A stretch of 64,000 nt of DNA from the NCBI RefSeq assembly GCF_000149955.1, contig NC_030993.1, forward strand, positions 2,251,544 through 2,315,543. The letters run 5' to 3'. The stretch comes from Fusarium oxysporum f. sp. lycopersici 4287. Taxonomy: Eukaryota > Ascomycota > Sordariomycetes > Hypocreales > Nectriaceae. Of the stretch, positions 21,365 to 33,779 are shown one piece after another; position 1 is the first letter of the stretch, and each line of letters opens with the position of its first letter. The notes beneath the pieces were generated by a model. That model made no database searches, was not told where the DNA came from, and saw only the letters and a program-made list of their open reading frames with translations. The translations under genes and the position numbers were made by a program.

Positions 21365-24300
21365 TTATATTACGTTCCTCCGATCGTTTCGTTTCAAACT
21401 TGAAGCTCGTGACCATTCTCCTGCCGATTTCCGTAGCCTGTTGCCCAGACTTATACTGGCAGCTGAAAGGCCCTGCATTCGCGAGGGAAAAGAGGGCTCA
21501 ACTCTCTCCCAGTTACGAGGCACCTTTGCGTCGTCGTCGCTATCATCCAAGGCTGGACCAGGCAGCATCATCATATGCCTTTGCCCCTTGAGCATGGCTC
21601 CCTGCAGAGCTGACCATGATTCAACCTGGCCATCTGCTGCCTCCTCCACACAGTTGCACTCGTCGCCTGCGGGGCATTGCGTTTCGCCAGCAGCATGCCA
21701 CTCTGCTAGACACGCCTCGTGGCTTGCGCAACCACAAGCCAAGCATGGCGGGAAGAGAGCATCCACAGGCTCAAGGCAGTACACACATGTGAGCTGATTC
21801 TGAGTTTGATGACAACGATCACATGTTCCAACAGCACCACCAACCTTGGAGTCACTGGAAGTATAACGAAGTGGTTCCAGCTGGATTTCGTGTATGCGGC
21901 ACATCCCTGTGACATCAAGGCCGCGACCTGAAGCAAGCAACGCTTGAAGCTGATCCTTCTTGCCCATGGCGATGGGCGATGAGTTATGTGCTTTGCCATC
22001 GTGACCAGCGCCTGACTCATGGAAGTTGTCGTCAACATGCCCTCCAGTCATGTCCTCCTTGAGTGAATTGAACTTCATAATCTCGAGTCTGGAGAGTGGT
22101 TGATTCCACATTTGCAGCATTTCAGCATACGCATATCGATAACGAGCATGGACATCGGCCTGACTGGACTCGAGCATGGATATGTTCAGCCAACCATCAT
22201 CGTCGAATGCGGTTTGATCCTCCATTGTGACGGCAATCTTTGTGGGCACAAGTGACAGATAATCATCCCTCCGATAATCATCATCATCCAAAGAGGTTCT
22301 CCCACCATTCGAGTCCATCGCGGTCGACGCACTCCATGTAACATTGCCTGGAGCCAGACTGCTGAGAATCGTTTCAGCAGGGCTGGGTCTCTTTCTTACG
22401 TGATTTGGAGGTGACGACGAGCTGACTCCTGCAAACGAACGCGGCAGGTTGGCAGCAAAAGCTGATGCCAGTCCCGAGTTTGCTCTATTTAGAAATCGTG
22501 TGTTTGGAGACGTAGACACGCTGGGCGGTGCCTCAACCTCCCCCAAATACCCCTTGAATTTATTTGGCGGCGTTTCTCCACAAGAGTACGAGTTCGATGC
22601 TGCATCGCCACCCCATATGCCGTCGTCTGATGCCTGAGATCCAGAATAGTGGACAGGAGTGTGCACTGTCATCGGTGTTGTAATAGCTGAGTTCGTATAA
22701 CTGCGTCCACCAATATTCCATAGTGAGGCATCAGTGGGGAAGTAGTCTAGCGAGAAAGCTGGTGCCTTGAAAGGGAGGGGAGTCTCGGGTTGCGGTAGAT
22801 GAGATTCAAAGTAAGCCACACTGTCTGCAGCAGAAGATTCGCTGAATATACAAGAAAGCATTGCCAACATTTGGATGTCCGCAATCTTCTCATAGTATGC
22901 AAAAAGGTCCATGATGAAGTCCCTGGCCAAGGGATGCTTACCCCATTTGACTCTGCCCGACAACGCACCTTCATGTCTTTCCAAAAAAGAGTCAAGAGGA
23001 GAAGTATCGGCATTGCATCTGGAAACCACATCGTGGGCGATTACCAGAATAGAATCGCGCCTCTGATTGTGGGCGAGTATCTCGAGCGGAACACCCTTCT
23101 TTAATAGAAGCGCAAGATATCGCCAGACATCAACCAGATCTCGAGCGTTGTACTTCTCAGCAACCTTTGCATTGTGCTCACAGACCTCGGCTCCATCGCC
23201 AAAGATGGCGTACTCACGCGCAAATTCCTCTTTCGAGGGGAGAAGACCACGGAAGTCATGTATCGAGATTAGGTTCTTAGGCCGACCAGGCCTGCGACGA
23301 CTTGTGCCAGTGCCAGTACCAGTGCCTACTCCTGTACCACCGCCACTCGAGCGTATTGATCTGTCTTCGCTCCATGTTTTCCTAAACTGGCGGCTAGGGT
23401 GATACCAGAGATTAATCTTATGCATTGACGTAGACTCTGAATCGCTCGAAGATGATGAGGATGAAGATGATCCAGAGGCAGACGTATCAGAATCCCCGCT
23501 GGATGCGGAACTGTCTTCCGCCATGAAACGTTGTCGAGGCCCAAGATCATGTGCGATTCTGCCAAAGCCCGCAAAGAATGGTTCCCCCTTAGGGCGTTCC
23601 CTATAAGCGTCCATAGTGGTTGTGAACAATGCGCGCGCCTTTTCCTCTTTGGAGGGGAAGAAACAGATCAATCGTCCGTTGTGTGAGAACCTGGCACCGC
23701 AGGTCCTGGGTGGCGGTGGCACGATTGTCCTATTCGGAGGCGCAAGCGCGGTATCCAGCTCGTTATGAGGGGGCAGTTCTTGAGACATGGATGCTGAACC
23801 GCCGGCGGGGATATCCTCGTCGGATTCACTAGAGCTCTCGTCCGCTAAGCCATCAAGTTCATCATCTAAATCTCGAACATTCTTGAAGAAAGTTGTGCTG
23901 CTTTCAAGATCAACTTCCCCAAGGAGATACGTAAAGGCAACCTCAAGGCAATTCTTTTTTCTTTGCAGGAACTGATTGGCCAGTTGCTGAATCTCGCGAT
24001 CAATCTTTTTGTGAGTCTCTGCAGGCATGAAGGACGATTTTTCAACATAGAACTTTGGTGCCCTTGTCTTGGGATAGCCGACTGGAATATCAATCCGAAC
24101 CTTAATGAATATAGTTTCTCCATCGGCGCCCCAGGGGCCGTTCAGTGAGGCGTTGAGAGTCAAACTGTCCATATCAATGTTGTCCCATCTCACTTTGGGA
24201 AGTTGATGGCTGATGCGTAGAAGTTCCTCCTGAATAGATTCAGGTTCTGCCCACTCATCGTCAGGGTATCCATGGCCAAAGATACCCGAGTCTTTTGATA

Positions 24301-25769
24301 AGTGTCGTTTGGCGCTCGTTGACGCCTTTCTCTTAGTCATGGCAATTCCTTTCATCCATCCTATTTGCGACTGGTTACGATCGACGGATCTTCCAGATAC
24401 CTTGGCCTTCATTGAAGGACCTCGCCATGCCATCGATGCACGGTGGCTTTGAGTTGTGCCTGATCGCATTCCTAGGGTAAGAGCACTTTGCTTATGATAG
24501 CTGGTGCCAGGCCGGTGATCACTCATTGTAGCAGATTTACGATCGCGATCCGTACTTTCGTCTACTGTACGGAAAGTCTTGTATGTTGCGCCTTTTCGAG
24601 TGATACTGATTGCTGGATCGGCTGGCATGCCGCGTTTATGGCCGATAGCGGCGAAGATCTTGGGGTCGATGCATTGAAGCTTTAGTTCGTTGTCTGTGCC
24701 CCAAGAGACGAGCTGGAATTCACGGTTGTCTTTACCGTCGTCAGTTATGCCGCCACGGCACCTCCACAGAAATTCCTTTGCTTTGTGATCTCCGTGCCCC
24801 GGCCAGACATCGATTGGTTGACTTGTCACTTTCGATTCTGGTTCAAAGTTGGTGTCGTAGAGATAAAGGTCACCCGGTTCGTTCTGGGGTATTGCGAGGA
24901 GGCCGTGTCCGAAAGGTGTGTGACGAGCTCTCCACACTGGAAAGCCAGTTTCAATGGTATGTTGCAAGGGCTCTTCCGCAGTATAGTCCCAGAAGTTGAT
25001 CCTCTTGTCGATGGAACAGGAGACAATAGCCTTCGGGTCAGATCGATTCCAGTCCAGGCCATATATCTTGGATTTGTGAGCTTTGATAGATTTTAGAGGC
25101 TCAGAAGAACGGCGTTCATCCCAAATATGCAACCATCGATCGTGAGCAGAAGCGAGGATGTGAGATGCTTGGCGGTTGTATTTGACCTGAGATGCACCAG
25201 CAGTCCAATCGCAGAAGGTCAAAACAGGCTGGCGTGGTCTTCGAAGATCCCATGCGTGAATATAGCCATCTACTGAGCAGGTCGACAAGAGGTCTGGATG
25301 GTGAGCAGACCAGTTGACGTCTGTAATAGCACGACTGTGGCCTTGAAGAGAATGTTCTATGGCACCTGAACTCGAGTCTTCCCTGCGATTTAGATTCCAC
25401 ACCAGGGCACGATGATTGGCGGCTGAGACGATCCAGTAGTCGCGAGCAGCAAAGGGTGACCATTGGACATCCACAACCAGCCACGGAAGGCCATGAGTTC
25501 TCAGTCGCCGGGGAGGGCTATATGGCGAGTCAAGATCTATGATTGCCAATCCATCAGGCCTAGTTTGTTGTTAGAATCTATCAATTCAACAGTACACTTT
25601 TAACCTACGAAGCCAATGCGACGTCTCGCCCAGCAGGAGAGATAGTGGCTGAGCCGACTAGGCCATCAACATGAATGGTGCCATCTGACTCAAAACTTTC
25701 GCTCTCGTAGGCAGATTTGATGACCTTGCCCTTCTTGGGAGCGTCAGCGAGTTGGTCGAAGGAGGGCAT
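21365..25769 (-). CDS. MTC5: WDR59/Mtc5 homologue, SEACAT/GATOR2 subunit
   Basis: Predicted exons, minus strand, are 25769-25609 and 25559-21365 (1451 aa). An N-terminal WD40 propeller (about residues 45-340) shows repeats such as VSAANHRALVWNLN, LSTCSVDGYIHAWDLR and VSCSIDKRINFWDY. An RWD domain follows around 490-600 (KVRIDIPVGYPKTRAPKFYV), then long disordered Ser-rich segments and a helical region. The C-terminal zinc-binding RING-like part is CDRCHQTQNQLTCVYCLEP... CLACGCASHEACLAEW... CPAGDECNC. This WD40-RWD-RING order defines WDR59/Mtc5, which with Sea2/Sea4 relays amino-acid supply to TORC1 at the vacuole. Donor and acceptor of the single intron preserve frame (ALAS-PDGLAIIDLD). Confidence 0.94.
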
Positions 25770-26664
25770 GGTGATGCGTATCTCGAGAGGGTATCACGAC
25801 GTTCCTCATATCGCAACTCATATGAGGTAAGGAGAGGAGACACGGCGAACTGCCACTGAATGGCTTTGAATCATGTCATAATCCACAAGAGGCCAAAAAG
25901 GGATAGAGGCGTTTGATTTCAGCAGAGGAGAAGAGTTGCTCAGGGCAAGGTATTCTTCAGTACGAACGTTGTATGAAGATGTTATTAATGAAGCTGCTCA
26001 CCTGAACTCGCGTTCCTCACTGGATGAATGATTGACAGGAGGTGGTCAGAGCGCGCGACGTCGTTCCACAAGTACCACACCTGCTGTTTGAAGTGTTGTG
26101 GTACATCCCCCGCCATTGCCTGTGAGTAGAGTTGAGCTTGTCCAGGTTCAGCACTTAACGGAACCTTCCGCGACCTTCATTGGGCACATGCCGTAGGAAT
26201 GGTTGTATGACAGCGCCTAAAAGGACATGTACTTTTAAGTACAATTCCTTATAATGGATGCATATGGCTTATCTATCTACCATCTTTGCCTAACCATTTG
26301 TTGATAGTCGTCACTTGATTTGAATGATCAGGTGTTAAACAATTCTATTCATTTGTGACGCGCTGCCAGAATACTTCTTTCATTTAATCACTTCCATCGG
26401 GTTTTAGATTGCTTGCTCCCCGATAATACTGGGCTCTACCTGCCACTGCGACTGCCCCGCCGTCGACCTGAAGTGCCCGCCTTAGGTATTTCAAGCATTC
26501 AACTTCAGACCTCACCCAACCACGACCCTTCTATACGTAACTCTTTCGAAAGCTAACGCTACGACGACACGATACCTTACGAACAAGCACTCACCGAGAT
26601 AAGAACCGCATCCCCCGGTCTCGAACTGTATCGAAATTCCTTCACATACCCACCGAACTCCACC
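25770..26664. promoter_or_regulatory. Divergent promoter between MTC5 and UBC13
   Basis: A 895-bp shared upstream region. No gene; small frames are not supported. The UBC13-proximal part is C-rich and likely its leader. Confidence 0.4.
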
Positions 26665-27290
26665 ATGGCTCTCCCCAAGCGCATTATTAAAGAGACAGAA
26701 CGGCTCATGGCCGAGCCGTAGGTCATCCCCGAGGCTACATGTCTTGCGCCTTGACTTCGTAACCTAACACTCGTCGCGATACAGTGTTCCAGGAATCAGT
26801 GCCGTTCCTCACGAGGATAACCTCCGATATTTCGATGTCCAAATTCACGGTCCCGCCCAGTCTCCGTATGAGGGTATGTTTTGTGTCACTACAGATTGAT
26901 TTGCCGACTAATCGAAATTTCAGGTGGTGTTTTCAGCCTCGAGCTCTTCCTCCCCGACGATTATCCAATGACTCCTCCCAAGATTCGATTCCTGACCAAG
27001 ATTTTCCACCCAAACGTCGATAAGCTTGGTCGTATTTGCCTCGATGTCCTCAAGAGTGGGTTGCATATCAGGATGCATACATGTCTGGAACGGCCAAGCT
27101 CACAAACACTGCAGATAACTGGTCTCCCGCTCTTCAGATCCGAACTATCCTCTTGTCGATCCAGGCCCTCCTCGGTGCTCCTAACCCGGATGACCCTCTC
27201 GCTGCAGATGTGGCCAAGAGCTGGAAGGAGGATGAGCAGGCCGCTATTGCAACCGCCAAGGAATGGACTGCCCAATATGCGAAACCTTGA
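26665..27290 (+). CDS. UBC13: Ubiquitin-conjugating enzyme E2 Ubc13
   Basis: Predicted exons are 26665-26717, 26785-26873, 26924-27055 and 27115-27290 (149 aa). The sequence [32 protein letters not shown] and [16 protein letters not shown] (catalytic Cys in RICLDVL) is diagnostic of Ubc13/UBE2N. It makes K63-linked chains with Mms2 in DNA-damage tolerance. The last donor is GTGGGT, weaker than the others (GTAGGT, GTATGT), and gives the junction [11 protein letters not shown], a normal fungal Ubc13 sequence. Length matches the family. Confidence 0.95.
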
Positions 27291-28099
27291 GGGAAAATGA
27301 TACAGTAGGATTAAATACAAAAAAAAAACAGAATTTGAATAGTTATGGATGATCAAGTTGGGAGAGCAAATGCTGGAGTTTAGGGGCCAAGTGATGTCTC
27401 ATGGAGATACTTTCCACTGACTTTGAGCGGGTACAATGGCACTTGCAGGTTTGCTCTTGGTCTTGTCTGATAGACCTGAATACTTTTGCTGTGAAGAAAC
27501 GCATCGTTATTTTGTCTAGTTTCATGCTGATACTTTTAAGAATACCTGCCGCGTGTTCGGTGTGGAGGGATCGTATCCAACTCCCACTCCAGGCAGCTCC
27601 TTGTGACATTTCAGTTACTAGTGGGTTGTTCTTCACCGTATCTCTACCACTACGACACGCCAGAGTCATGATCTGAACCTTGTTCTCTAAGTAAATCAGA
27701 AGTTGATTGAGTTGGGACGTTACAAGCCAATCGCCTTAAACGTAATCTGCTGTCACGCAACCGTCGTTGGCTGAACAAAGCTCAACAAATCAGTACCTTG
27801 TATCGTACGAAGGGAACCTGCGATCCATCTCTCTATGTACCCTGTCTCCTTTTCTGATAGATGTAGACAACTTTGGTATCGAGACCCACGCTCACAAGAT
27901 TGTATGGTTTGGTAAGTGAATAGGCCTTGAAAGAATTATGAAAAAGTCAAAATGTACATACTAAAACTGGAATATCTACTGTTTTTCTGTTTATTCACTC
28001 CTCCCCTTTCCGTTGATTCAACTCCTTCTATCTTCTGTTCGTTGCTCTATGGCGTGACACTATTTCTACTTCACAACCATTTATCCCCCACAGTTCTTA
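27291..28099. other. Intergenic
   Basis: UBC13 3' region and the upstream region of the small gene at 28.1 kb. A CT-rich stretch at 27980-28090 looks like a leader. No other feature. Confidence 0.35.
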
Positions 28100-28774
28100 A
28101 TGCAGTTCAAGTATAGCAACTCAAGTCTGGACAGGCAGCTCACTGCTGCCGCTGACGATGACTTAGAACCTGGCTCCATTTCAGAGAAAGTTTTGAGTTA
28201 CTCTATTGATCCTCAGAACAAGACTGTCTACGGTATCTTTCAAATCTTTGCCCATAACAAGAGTGATGTGAACGAGAAGACAACCTATATCCTTGTTCCT
28301 GCACCAGGTGGTAGGATGGTATGTTTCTCCTTGACCATAATCCAACGGTAAGTTAACAGGATACAGGGGTATTGGGTAGTCAGTATTGCCAACCATTCTA
28401 TTGAACAAATTCTTGTTCTCAGGAAGATCTGTGCCGACTTGAAGAATCTCTGTTACTCTATATCCGCCGAGGACTGGAATTCTCTGACCTATGAGGGTTA
28501 GCAGATTCGAATAATGTCTATCCTCCCTTCATCCCCAATTCGACAGAAAGTTCTGTGCGATAAGAACAAGTGGTGTCATTCTATCGAACGACCCCCCGAC
28601 AATGTATTCAATGAGGGGTTATCATGGCAGGCCCCAAAATCTGTTCTTGAAAACGCTTTTCATGGCTTGCATGATACTCGGCGCGAATCTTTGAGAACAG
28701 CAAATCCCTCTTCGAAAACTATGACTGTCCCGAGGAAGATTAAAGCCTCAACTTATCCACGGCTTGGTATCTGA
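28100..28774 (+). CDS. Predicted three-exon protein of unknown function
   Basis: Predicted exons are 28100-28318, 28367-28496 and 28551-28774 (190 aa). Support: GTATGT...ACAG (48 nt) and GTTAGC...AAAG (54 nt) introns join three open frames into one, removing every stop. The protein begins MQFKYSNSSLDRQL, has a central part YGIFQIFAHNKSD, then WVVSIANHSIEQILVLRKI, and a basic C-terminus (VPRKIKASTYPRLGI). No signal peptide, membrane helix or known domain was seen. An acceptor-like CCCCACAG lies just before the ATG, so an upstream exon is possible. It may be a real orphan gene or a relic; the second intron is the weaker one. Confidence 0.4.
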
Positions 28775-28991
28775 AATACATTCCAATATTTTACAGCCTT
28801 GAATTATGTTTAACAAAGTAGGTCGTTGTTTCTTTCTGCTTTTTTATTGTTCTACTGGAGGGTCTGAATGGCTTACTGAAGCACGTTGTCACAGTGGAAG
28901 AGGCAGTGGAGAGAACAATCATACAACAGATCAAAATCTCCTATGCTAGGAAGTAATGGAAAAGCCACGCCTCGTTCGGGTTTATCTTCTA

Positions 28992-30002
28992 CTACTTTAG
29001 AAGCCATCGTAATCCCTCCAACATATGTTTCTCGCAGGCCAAGGCATGATCGAGGTGAGGAGCCTTGAGCCAAAAGGTATGCGGCCAGCCCACCTCCACT
29101 TGGACTTTAACATCGATACCTGCTTCCCTTAGAATCATGGCATAGCATAGTCCATCCGAGTATAGGGTGTCGTTTGAAGTGAGCTGAATCCAAGTACGAG
29201 GGTGTCCCTGGAGCTCATCTTCTGAAACCTCAAGAGGAAGTTTCTCAAGACCATCCCTAGGTGTGTTTCGGTGTAGATATCCGCCCAATGATGTGATGAA
29301 CGTTTGAGACACGCTTGTGTGATATGGACGTAACTTTTCAGGTACAAATTCCTCGCCACTGGCTCTGTCTCCTGTGACTGGACACCTCAGTAGAAGTCCA
29401 TGAATGGAACCTGGAGGAGCTGCTTGCGCCACTGCAGATGCCATCTGTCCACCACTCGAGCTTCCGACAACAATAGTTTTTATCTTTGGATTGTGGAATT
29501 TTCGAAATCCATCCAAGCTGTCAGAACGACACACGGTAGCTGGATTCTGAGGCAATAGGCGATATCCCACCGAGTAAAGTCGAATCCTGGCAATGCCTGA
29601 CTTGACAATATGTCTGCATGATAGTTCTTCGCTATCCGCCTCGCCAACCCTCAGACCACCGCCGTGGTAAAATATAACGATAATCTCCGGCTCCTCAGCT
29701 TCGGTACCTGTAAGGTCTAGTTGAAGGACAGGGATTGGATGCCCATCCACAGAAGAGGGAATAGTGAACTCTTTCTTAGTAACTCCTTGGGAGAGCTCAT
29801 GATCTCGGGTTCCAGACGCCGTAACTTGAGCATATAAGTCGCGGCATTCCTGAGCATAAATCGGTTGCCGTTCTTCTACACTGTTGAATACTCTAGGAGG
29901 GCCTTTCTTCTTGACCTCTTCTTCATGTGCCAGCCAGGCAGCGTCTAACTGCGGTGCCGTCTTAAAGACATAGCTTTCGAGTTCCGGATCTGGAAAGACC
30001 AT
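28992..30002 (-). CDS. Alpha/beta hydrolase, hormone-sensitive-lipase family
   Basis: Intronless, 336 aa. Oxyanion motif HGGG (in IFYHGGGLRVG), nucleophile elbow GSSSGG (in VVGSSSGGQMASAVAQ), acidic residue in SNDTLYSDG and catalytic His in GWPHTFWL complete a family-typical esterase/lipase triad. No signal peptide, so it is probably cytosolic. Members cleave small esters or secondary metabolites; the substrate is unknown. It stands alone, with no biosynthetic genes nearby. ATG 30002 is the first ATG and the N-terminus (PDPELESYVFKTAPQLD) resembles relatives. Confidence 0.9.
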   Translation of the reverse strand: MVFPDPELESYVFKTAPQLDAAWLAHEEEVKKKGPPRVFNSVEERQPIYAQECRDLYAQVTASGTRDHELSQGVTKKEFTIPSSVDGHPIPVLQLDLTGTEAEEPEIIVIFYHGGGLRVGEADSEELSCRHIVKSGIARIRLYSVGYRLLPQNPATVCRSDSLDGFRKFHNPKIKTIVVGSSSGGQMASAVAQAAPPGSIHGLLLRCPVTGDRASGEEFVPEKLRPYHTSVSQTFITSLGGYLHRNTPRDGLEKLPLEVSEDELQGHPRTWIQLTSNDTLYSDGLCYAMILREAGIDVKVQVEVGWPHTFWLKAPHLDHALACEKHMLEGLRWLLK

Positions 30003-31005
30003 GATAGCTGTTGATCTTGTATTTTGATAAAGTCAGTGATTCGAGAAGTTTTCGCAAATAGTGACCATACGTTACGAGGGATATATAGCGTATCGTGTAA
30101 GTCGGGGTATTCAGGCTAAAGGCCGACACGTGACCCTGATATTGCTGTAGGACTCCCAGCAAAGATACTGCATGAGACCAGAGCTAGGTCTGAGGATTTA
30201 GAGCCTTACAGTTTTGATCAATAACATTCTTTGAGTGGAGGGCCCTCAGATTGGAATAGCCGAACTTCGGTTAAACAAAGAAGATAGAGTTCAACGGCTA
30301 GAAAGCTAACCTATAACAAACCCATATAAAGCTCAATCTTCACAATTCGACTCCTGGAATTCAAATATCAACAAATATTCCAGATAGTTTATTGCCTTTC
30401 ATGTAGTCCGACACAGGACTTGGACTTGAGTTTCAGGTTGTCTTCGGATATAGGGTATGGAAAGAGATGTGTAATGATGCAGATGAGTGAAACGTTGCCG
30501 AACAGAATGAACTTCATCGGATGGGGTGTGCTTTTACAGTTGGATTACGGTTCACTTTAAGTACATCAAGAAATAGCCCTGTGCGTTGGGTATATCGGAA
30601 TTCGGCCTATGCCTCCCTCGTATTGTTCAACCTCCTGAAAAAACTGTCTTCATACCCGATAGGTGTTGGGCCACACATCGACGAAGGAGTGAAGATTCAT
30701 TCCAAAATTAGTCCTCAAACAGCAGCTGAAGGTGGCGAGAACAAAGACCAAGGATGCTCGGTTTGAATTGGGCAATTAAGAGACATAAATTTGAGAAGTC
30801 TAAGGTTAGTCTGGGAACTGAGAACCTGAACACTATGCTTCACATCGAACCGCATTCTCAATATCCCAATAAGAATTCATTATGAAGCACAGAGGAAAAA
30901 TTGTAGCGGATTGGGTATGAGACAAGCCGGGTTCTCCCTCGGGATCTCGTATCTACAATGCTAGAGTACACAACGCGAAGCCGGAAAAGGTATATCGCGA
31001 TTCGT
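30003..31005. other. Intergenic
   Basis: Hydrolase promoter and ATP7 3' region. Short frames only, none supported. Confidence 0.35.
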
Positions 31006-31752
31006 TTAAACCACAGCCAAGTCGCCAAACTTCTCCTGCAGTGGGTGTTAGTGCTGTCATCTCCTCCGTCAATCGGACAACATACCTTGTATCCTGGCAC
31101 CATCCATCGGCCCTTGGAAACGAGCTGAGCAGTCTTCTCGTCGATAGACTTCTCGGCAGCGGCAACCTCGTCCTATAACTTGTGAGAATCGACCCAATGG
31201 TCTCAGCTTCGGTGGTACGTACGACAGTGAGTTCCTCGAATGGTCGAGCCTCCTCAATGTTCTTGAGAGTAGCGGCAAGATCCTTGAGCTCAAGGTCAAC
31301 GGCCTCCTTGGTAGCCTCGGCGTTCTTGACAGCCTCGGCCTCAAAAGCGTCGATGGCCTTCAGTTGTCGGCTGACATCGTAGGTGACAGGCTTGAAGGCG
31401 CTGAATCGCTTCTCGATCTCATCGATGATAGCCTGGTTCTTGAGGACGGATCGGTACTGGGAGAAATCGACGGTGGTGGGCTGCTCCTGGAGCTGCTGAA
31501 CCTTGCGGCGGACGTCCTCGTTGCGCTTCTTGAAGGCCTGCAGGGAGGCAACGGTCTGGCCACGGAGACCGAGGGAGCTGGTGACCTTGGTCCAGTCAAG
31601 CTTGAGAGCTGCGCTTCGCTGTCGGAGAAGGGGAAAATTAGCTCAACGCATCCTAGGACGTAGAGGCGCACGATCGGGACCGGGGGAAAATTTCGACAGC
31701 ACCTGCGATCAGTCACACGCGCCAATTGATGAATTGAACTTACAGTCGCCAT
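31006..31752 (-). CDS. ATP7: Mitochondrial ATP synthase subunit d
   Basis: Predicted exons, minus strand, are 31752-31744, 31618-31223, 31172-31086 and 31035-31006 (173 aa; yeast Atp7 has 174). The first exon encodes only MAT, the last only ten codons. Diagnostic sequence: [53 protein letters not shown], then [21 protein letters not shown] at the end. Subunit d is part of the peripheral stalk of F1Fo ATP synthase on the matrix side of the inner membrane. All joins are phase 0. The first intron (125 nt) is the longest within any coding region of the window. Confidence 0.95.
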
Positions 31753-32324
31753 TTTGAGGAAGGTTACGATGTCGAGAGAGCGGAGAGGATAATCTTGATT
31801 GACTGTTGATGACTTTGCCGAAGTTCAGGGAACTACCGGGCACTAGGAAGTCACGTGCTTCTACTCAAATATCCGGCGGGCGGCGTTTTCGGACCCCTCA
31901 TTGACGTCGGCTCAGGATGAGTGAGGACAACTGGAAGAGAGGACATTGAAGCTCAAAAGCTGATCATTGGCGAGAGAATATTGAGTGATGAAGTTCAAGA
32001 TGCCAAAAAATCCTACAGATTGGATTATGGTAACCCAATGTAGACAGCAATTAGCAATTGCTGGAATAAGTAGTCATGAGATACATCGCTCAAAAAACGA
32101 AGATCAAGATAGTCACAATTGGTCCAAGAATATAATATCACGCATGATCAAAATTTCAACAGCATTCTTTGACGGATTTTTGGGTGTTATTCCCCTTCAA
32201 TTGTTTCCGTTATTTGGCATCAACTCCATTCCGCAGGGTACAGTTCGCCAAGAACTAATACAAGAGCCCAATGTTCGTCCCATGTACATGCTTTTTCGGA
32301 TGATCGTCCAGCAGAAGCTCATGC
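31753..32324. other. Intergenic: ATP7 promoter and EGD2 3' region
   Basis: No gene is supported. An AT-rich frame at 31985-32344 has no domain and overlaps the EGD2 end. Confidence 0.35.
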
Positions 32325-33077
32325 TTAGATACTTAGAGCCATGATGGAATTGACGATATCGTTGTCGTTCTCCTTCAACGCCTTGACGGCCTTGTTGCGG
32401 CTGACGTTGGCCTGGGTCATGACAAGCTCAATATCCTTATCCTCGAGTCCGGAAGCGTCGACCTCCTCGTCGTCATCCTCCTCCTCCTCCTCCTCATCCT
32501 CCTTGTCCTTCTTCTCCTCGGCGGTCTCGGCAGCCTTGCTGGGCTCACCGTGGTTGTGGCCAGAGTGGTCCTCAGCGTTGGCGGAGGCGAGCTGAGCAGC
32601 AGCAGCTTGTTGAGCAGCGGCGTTCACATCCTCAATCTTGGCCTCACCGAAAACACTGGCTTGAGGTCAGAGGCAGATCCATCATTTTACAACAAAGCAA
32701 CTTACATGTAGGTGTTGCTGTTGGGAGACTTGTAGACCTCGGGGTTGTTGATGACGAAGAGGATCTGTAGCACTTCGGTTAGCACCAACACCTCATTTTA
32801 CCCCTCCAATCTCTTTGCAAAATCCATCGGCACTCACGTTCTTGGGTCGGCGGAGAGTGACACGGGTGATGCCAGGGATACGGGTGAGGTGCAGCTTCTC
32901 GAGGGCCTTGCGAGCCTTCTTCTCGTTGCGGTTGTGGATCACAGTAGAACCAGCGGGGAGCTGGCCCTCGCCGACCTCCTCGACCTCGGAGTCGTCGCTG
33001 GAGTCATCCTCGTGCTCCTGGACGGTGGTCTTCTTGGGCTCCTCGTCAGGAAGTTCTTCAACGCGGGGGTTCGACAT
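32325..33077 (-). CDS. EGD2: Nascent polypeptide-associated complex subunit alpha
   Basis: Predicted exons, minus strand, are 33077-32838, 32764-32706 and 32655-32325 (209 aa). An acidic N-terminus ([20 protein letters not shown]) precedes the NAC domain ([26 protein letters not shown] then [29 protein letters not shown]). An alanine-rich linker and an acidic run ([15 protein letters not shown]) lead to the C-terminal UBA domain ([20 protein letters not shown]... [12 protein letters not shown]). NAC-alpha pairs with NAC-beta on ribosomes and shields nascent chains. The domain order and UBA identify the alpha subunit. Confidence 0.96.
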
Positions 33078-33779
33078 TTTGGCGACTTGAGTGCGGGCAC
33101 AGATGTTAGTAAATCTCAGGTAAACAATTGTGGCAGCAAAATCTTCCCGAGACCGCAAAAAATCGATAGCAAAATAACACAATGAACGTAACGACAGCTT
33201 CGTACTTACTTGTTTTGCTGATCCCAGTTACGTCTGTTTGCTGGCCTGATCTCTCACGTCGTCGTTTTGTGATGGGGTCCTCGCACAGCGATAATTCTAG
33301 GGCTTGGTGGGAGGTGGGAACTAAGTCGCATTAGGTAATCAGATTTTGTGTCACTACGTCTCCCCCTCCAGAATCCGGATGTCCAAGAAAGTGACGACGG
33401 ATGGAGGGAAATCTATGAACAATTTGGGCAATAATTAAGGTTGATTATGGGGATACAAAGTGATTGAGTGTAAAGACATGCATGCATACACAGACAACGG
33501 AGATTTGGGGTATTCATTTCATTTTTATTTCGGCTACAGTTCACAATGAATCCATGTTCTTTTTTGATGCTCCTTATGCTTTGAATTCAGTTGATCTCAG
33601 AATTTCCGTATTGACGCCGTTCATCATGATGATGAAGTGTGACATACAGCCTTCCAGAATGGAGCAAAAGTGAATCCAGCAGCCTCTATACCGCCGTGAT
33701 GTGTTTCCTGCCCAGTTCCGTGCCACTTGATCTAAACCCGACTTTCAAGCACCTCCGTGACTCCAGCTTAATGACCCAT
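33078..33779. other. Intergenic: EGD2 promoter and RPL14 3' region
   Basis: Contains the EGD2 upstream region and sequence beyond the RPL14 stop. No gene recognised. Confidence 0.35.

Noticed and set aside
31985..32344. 119-codon plus-strand frame
   Set aside because: AT-rich, overlaps the 3' end of EGD2 on the other strand, no domain.
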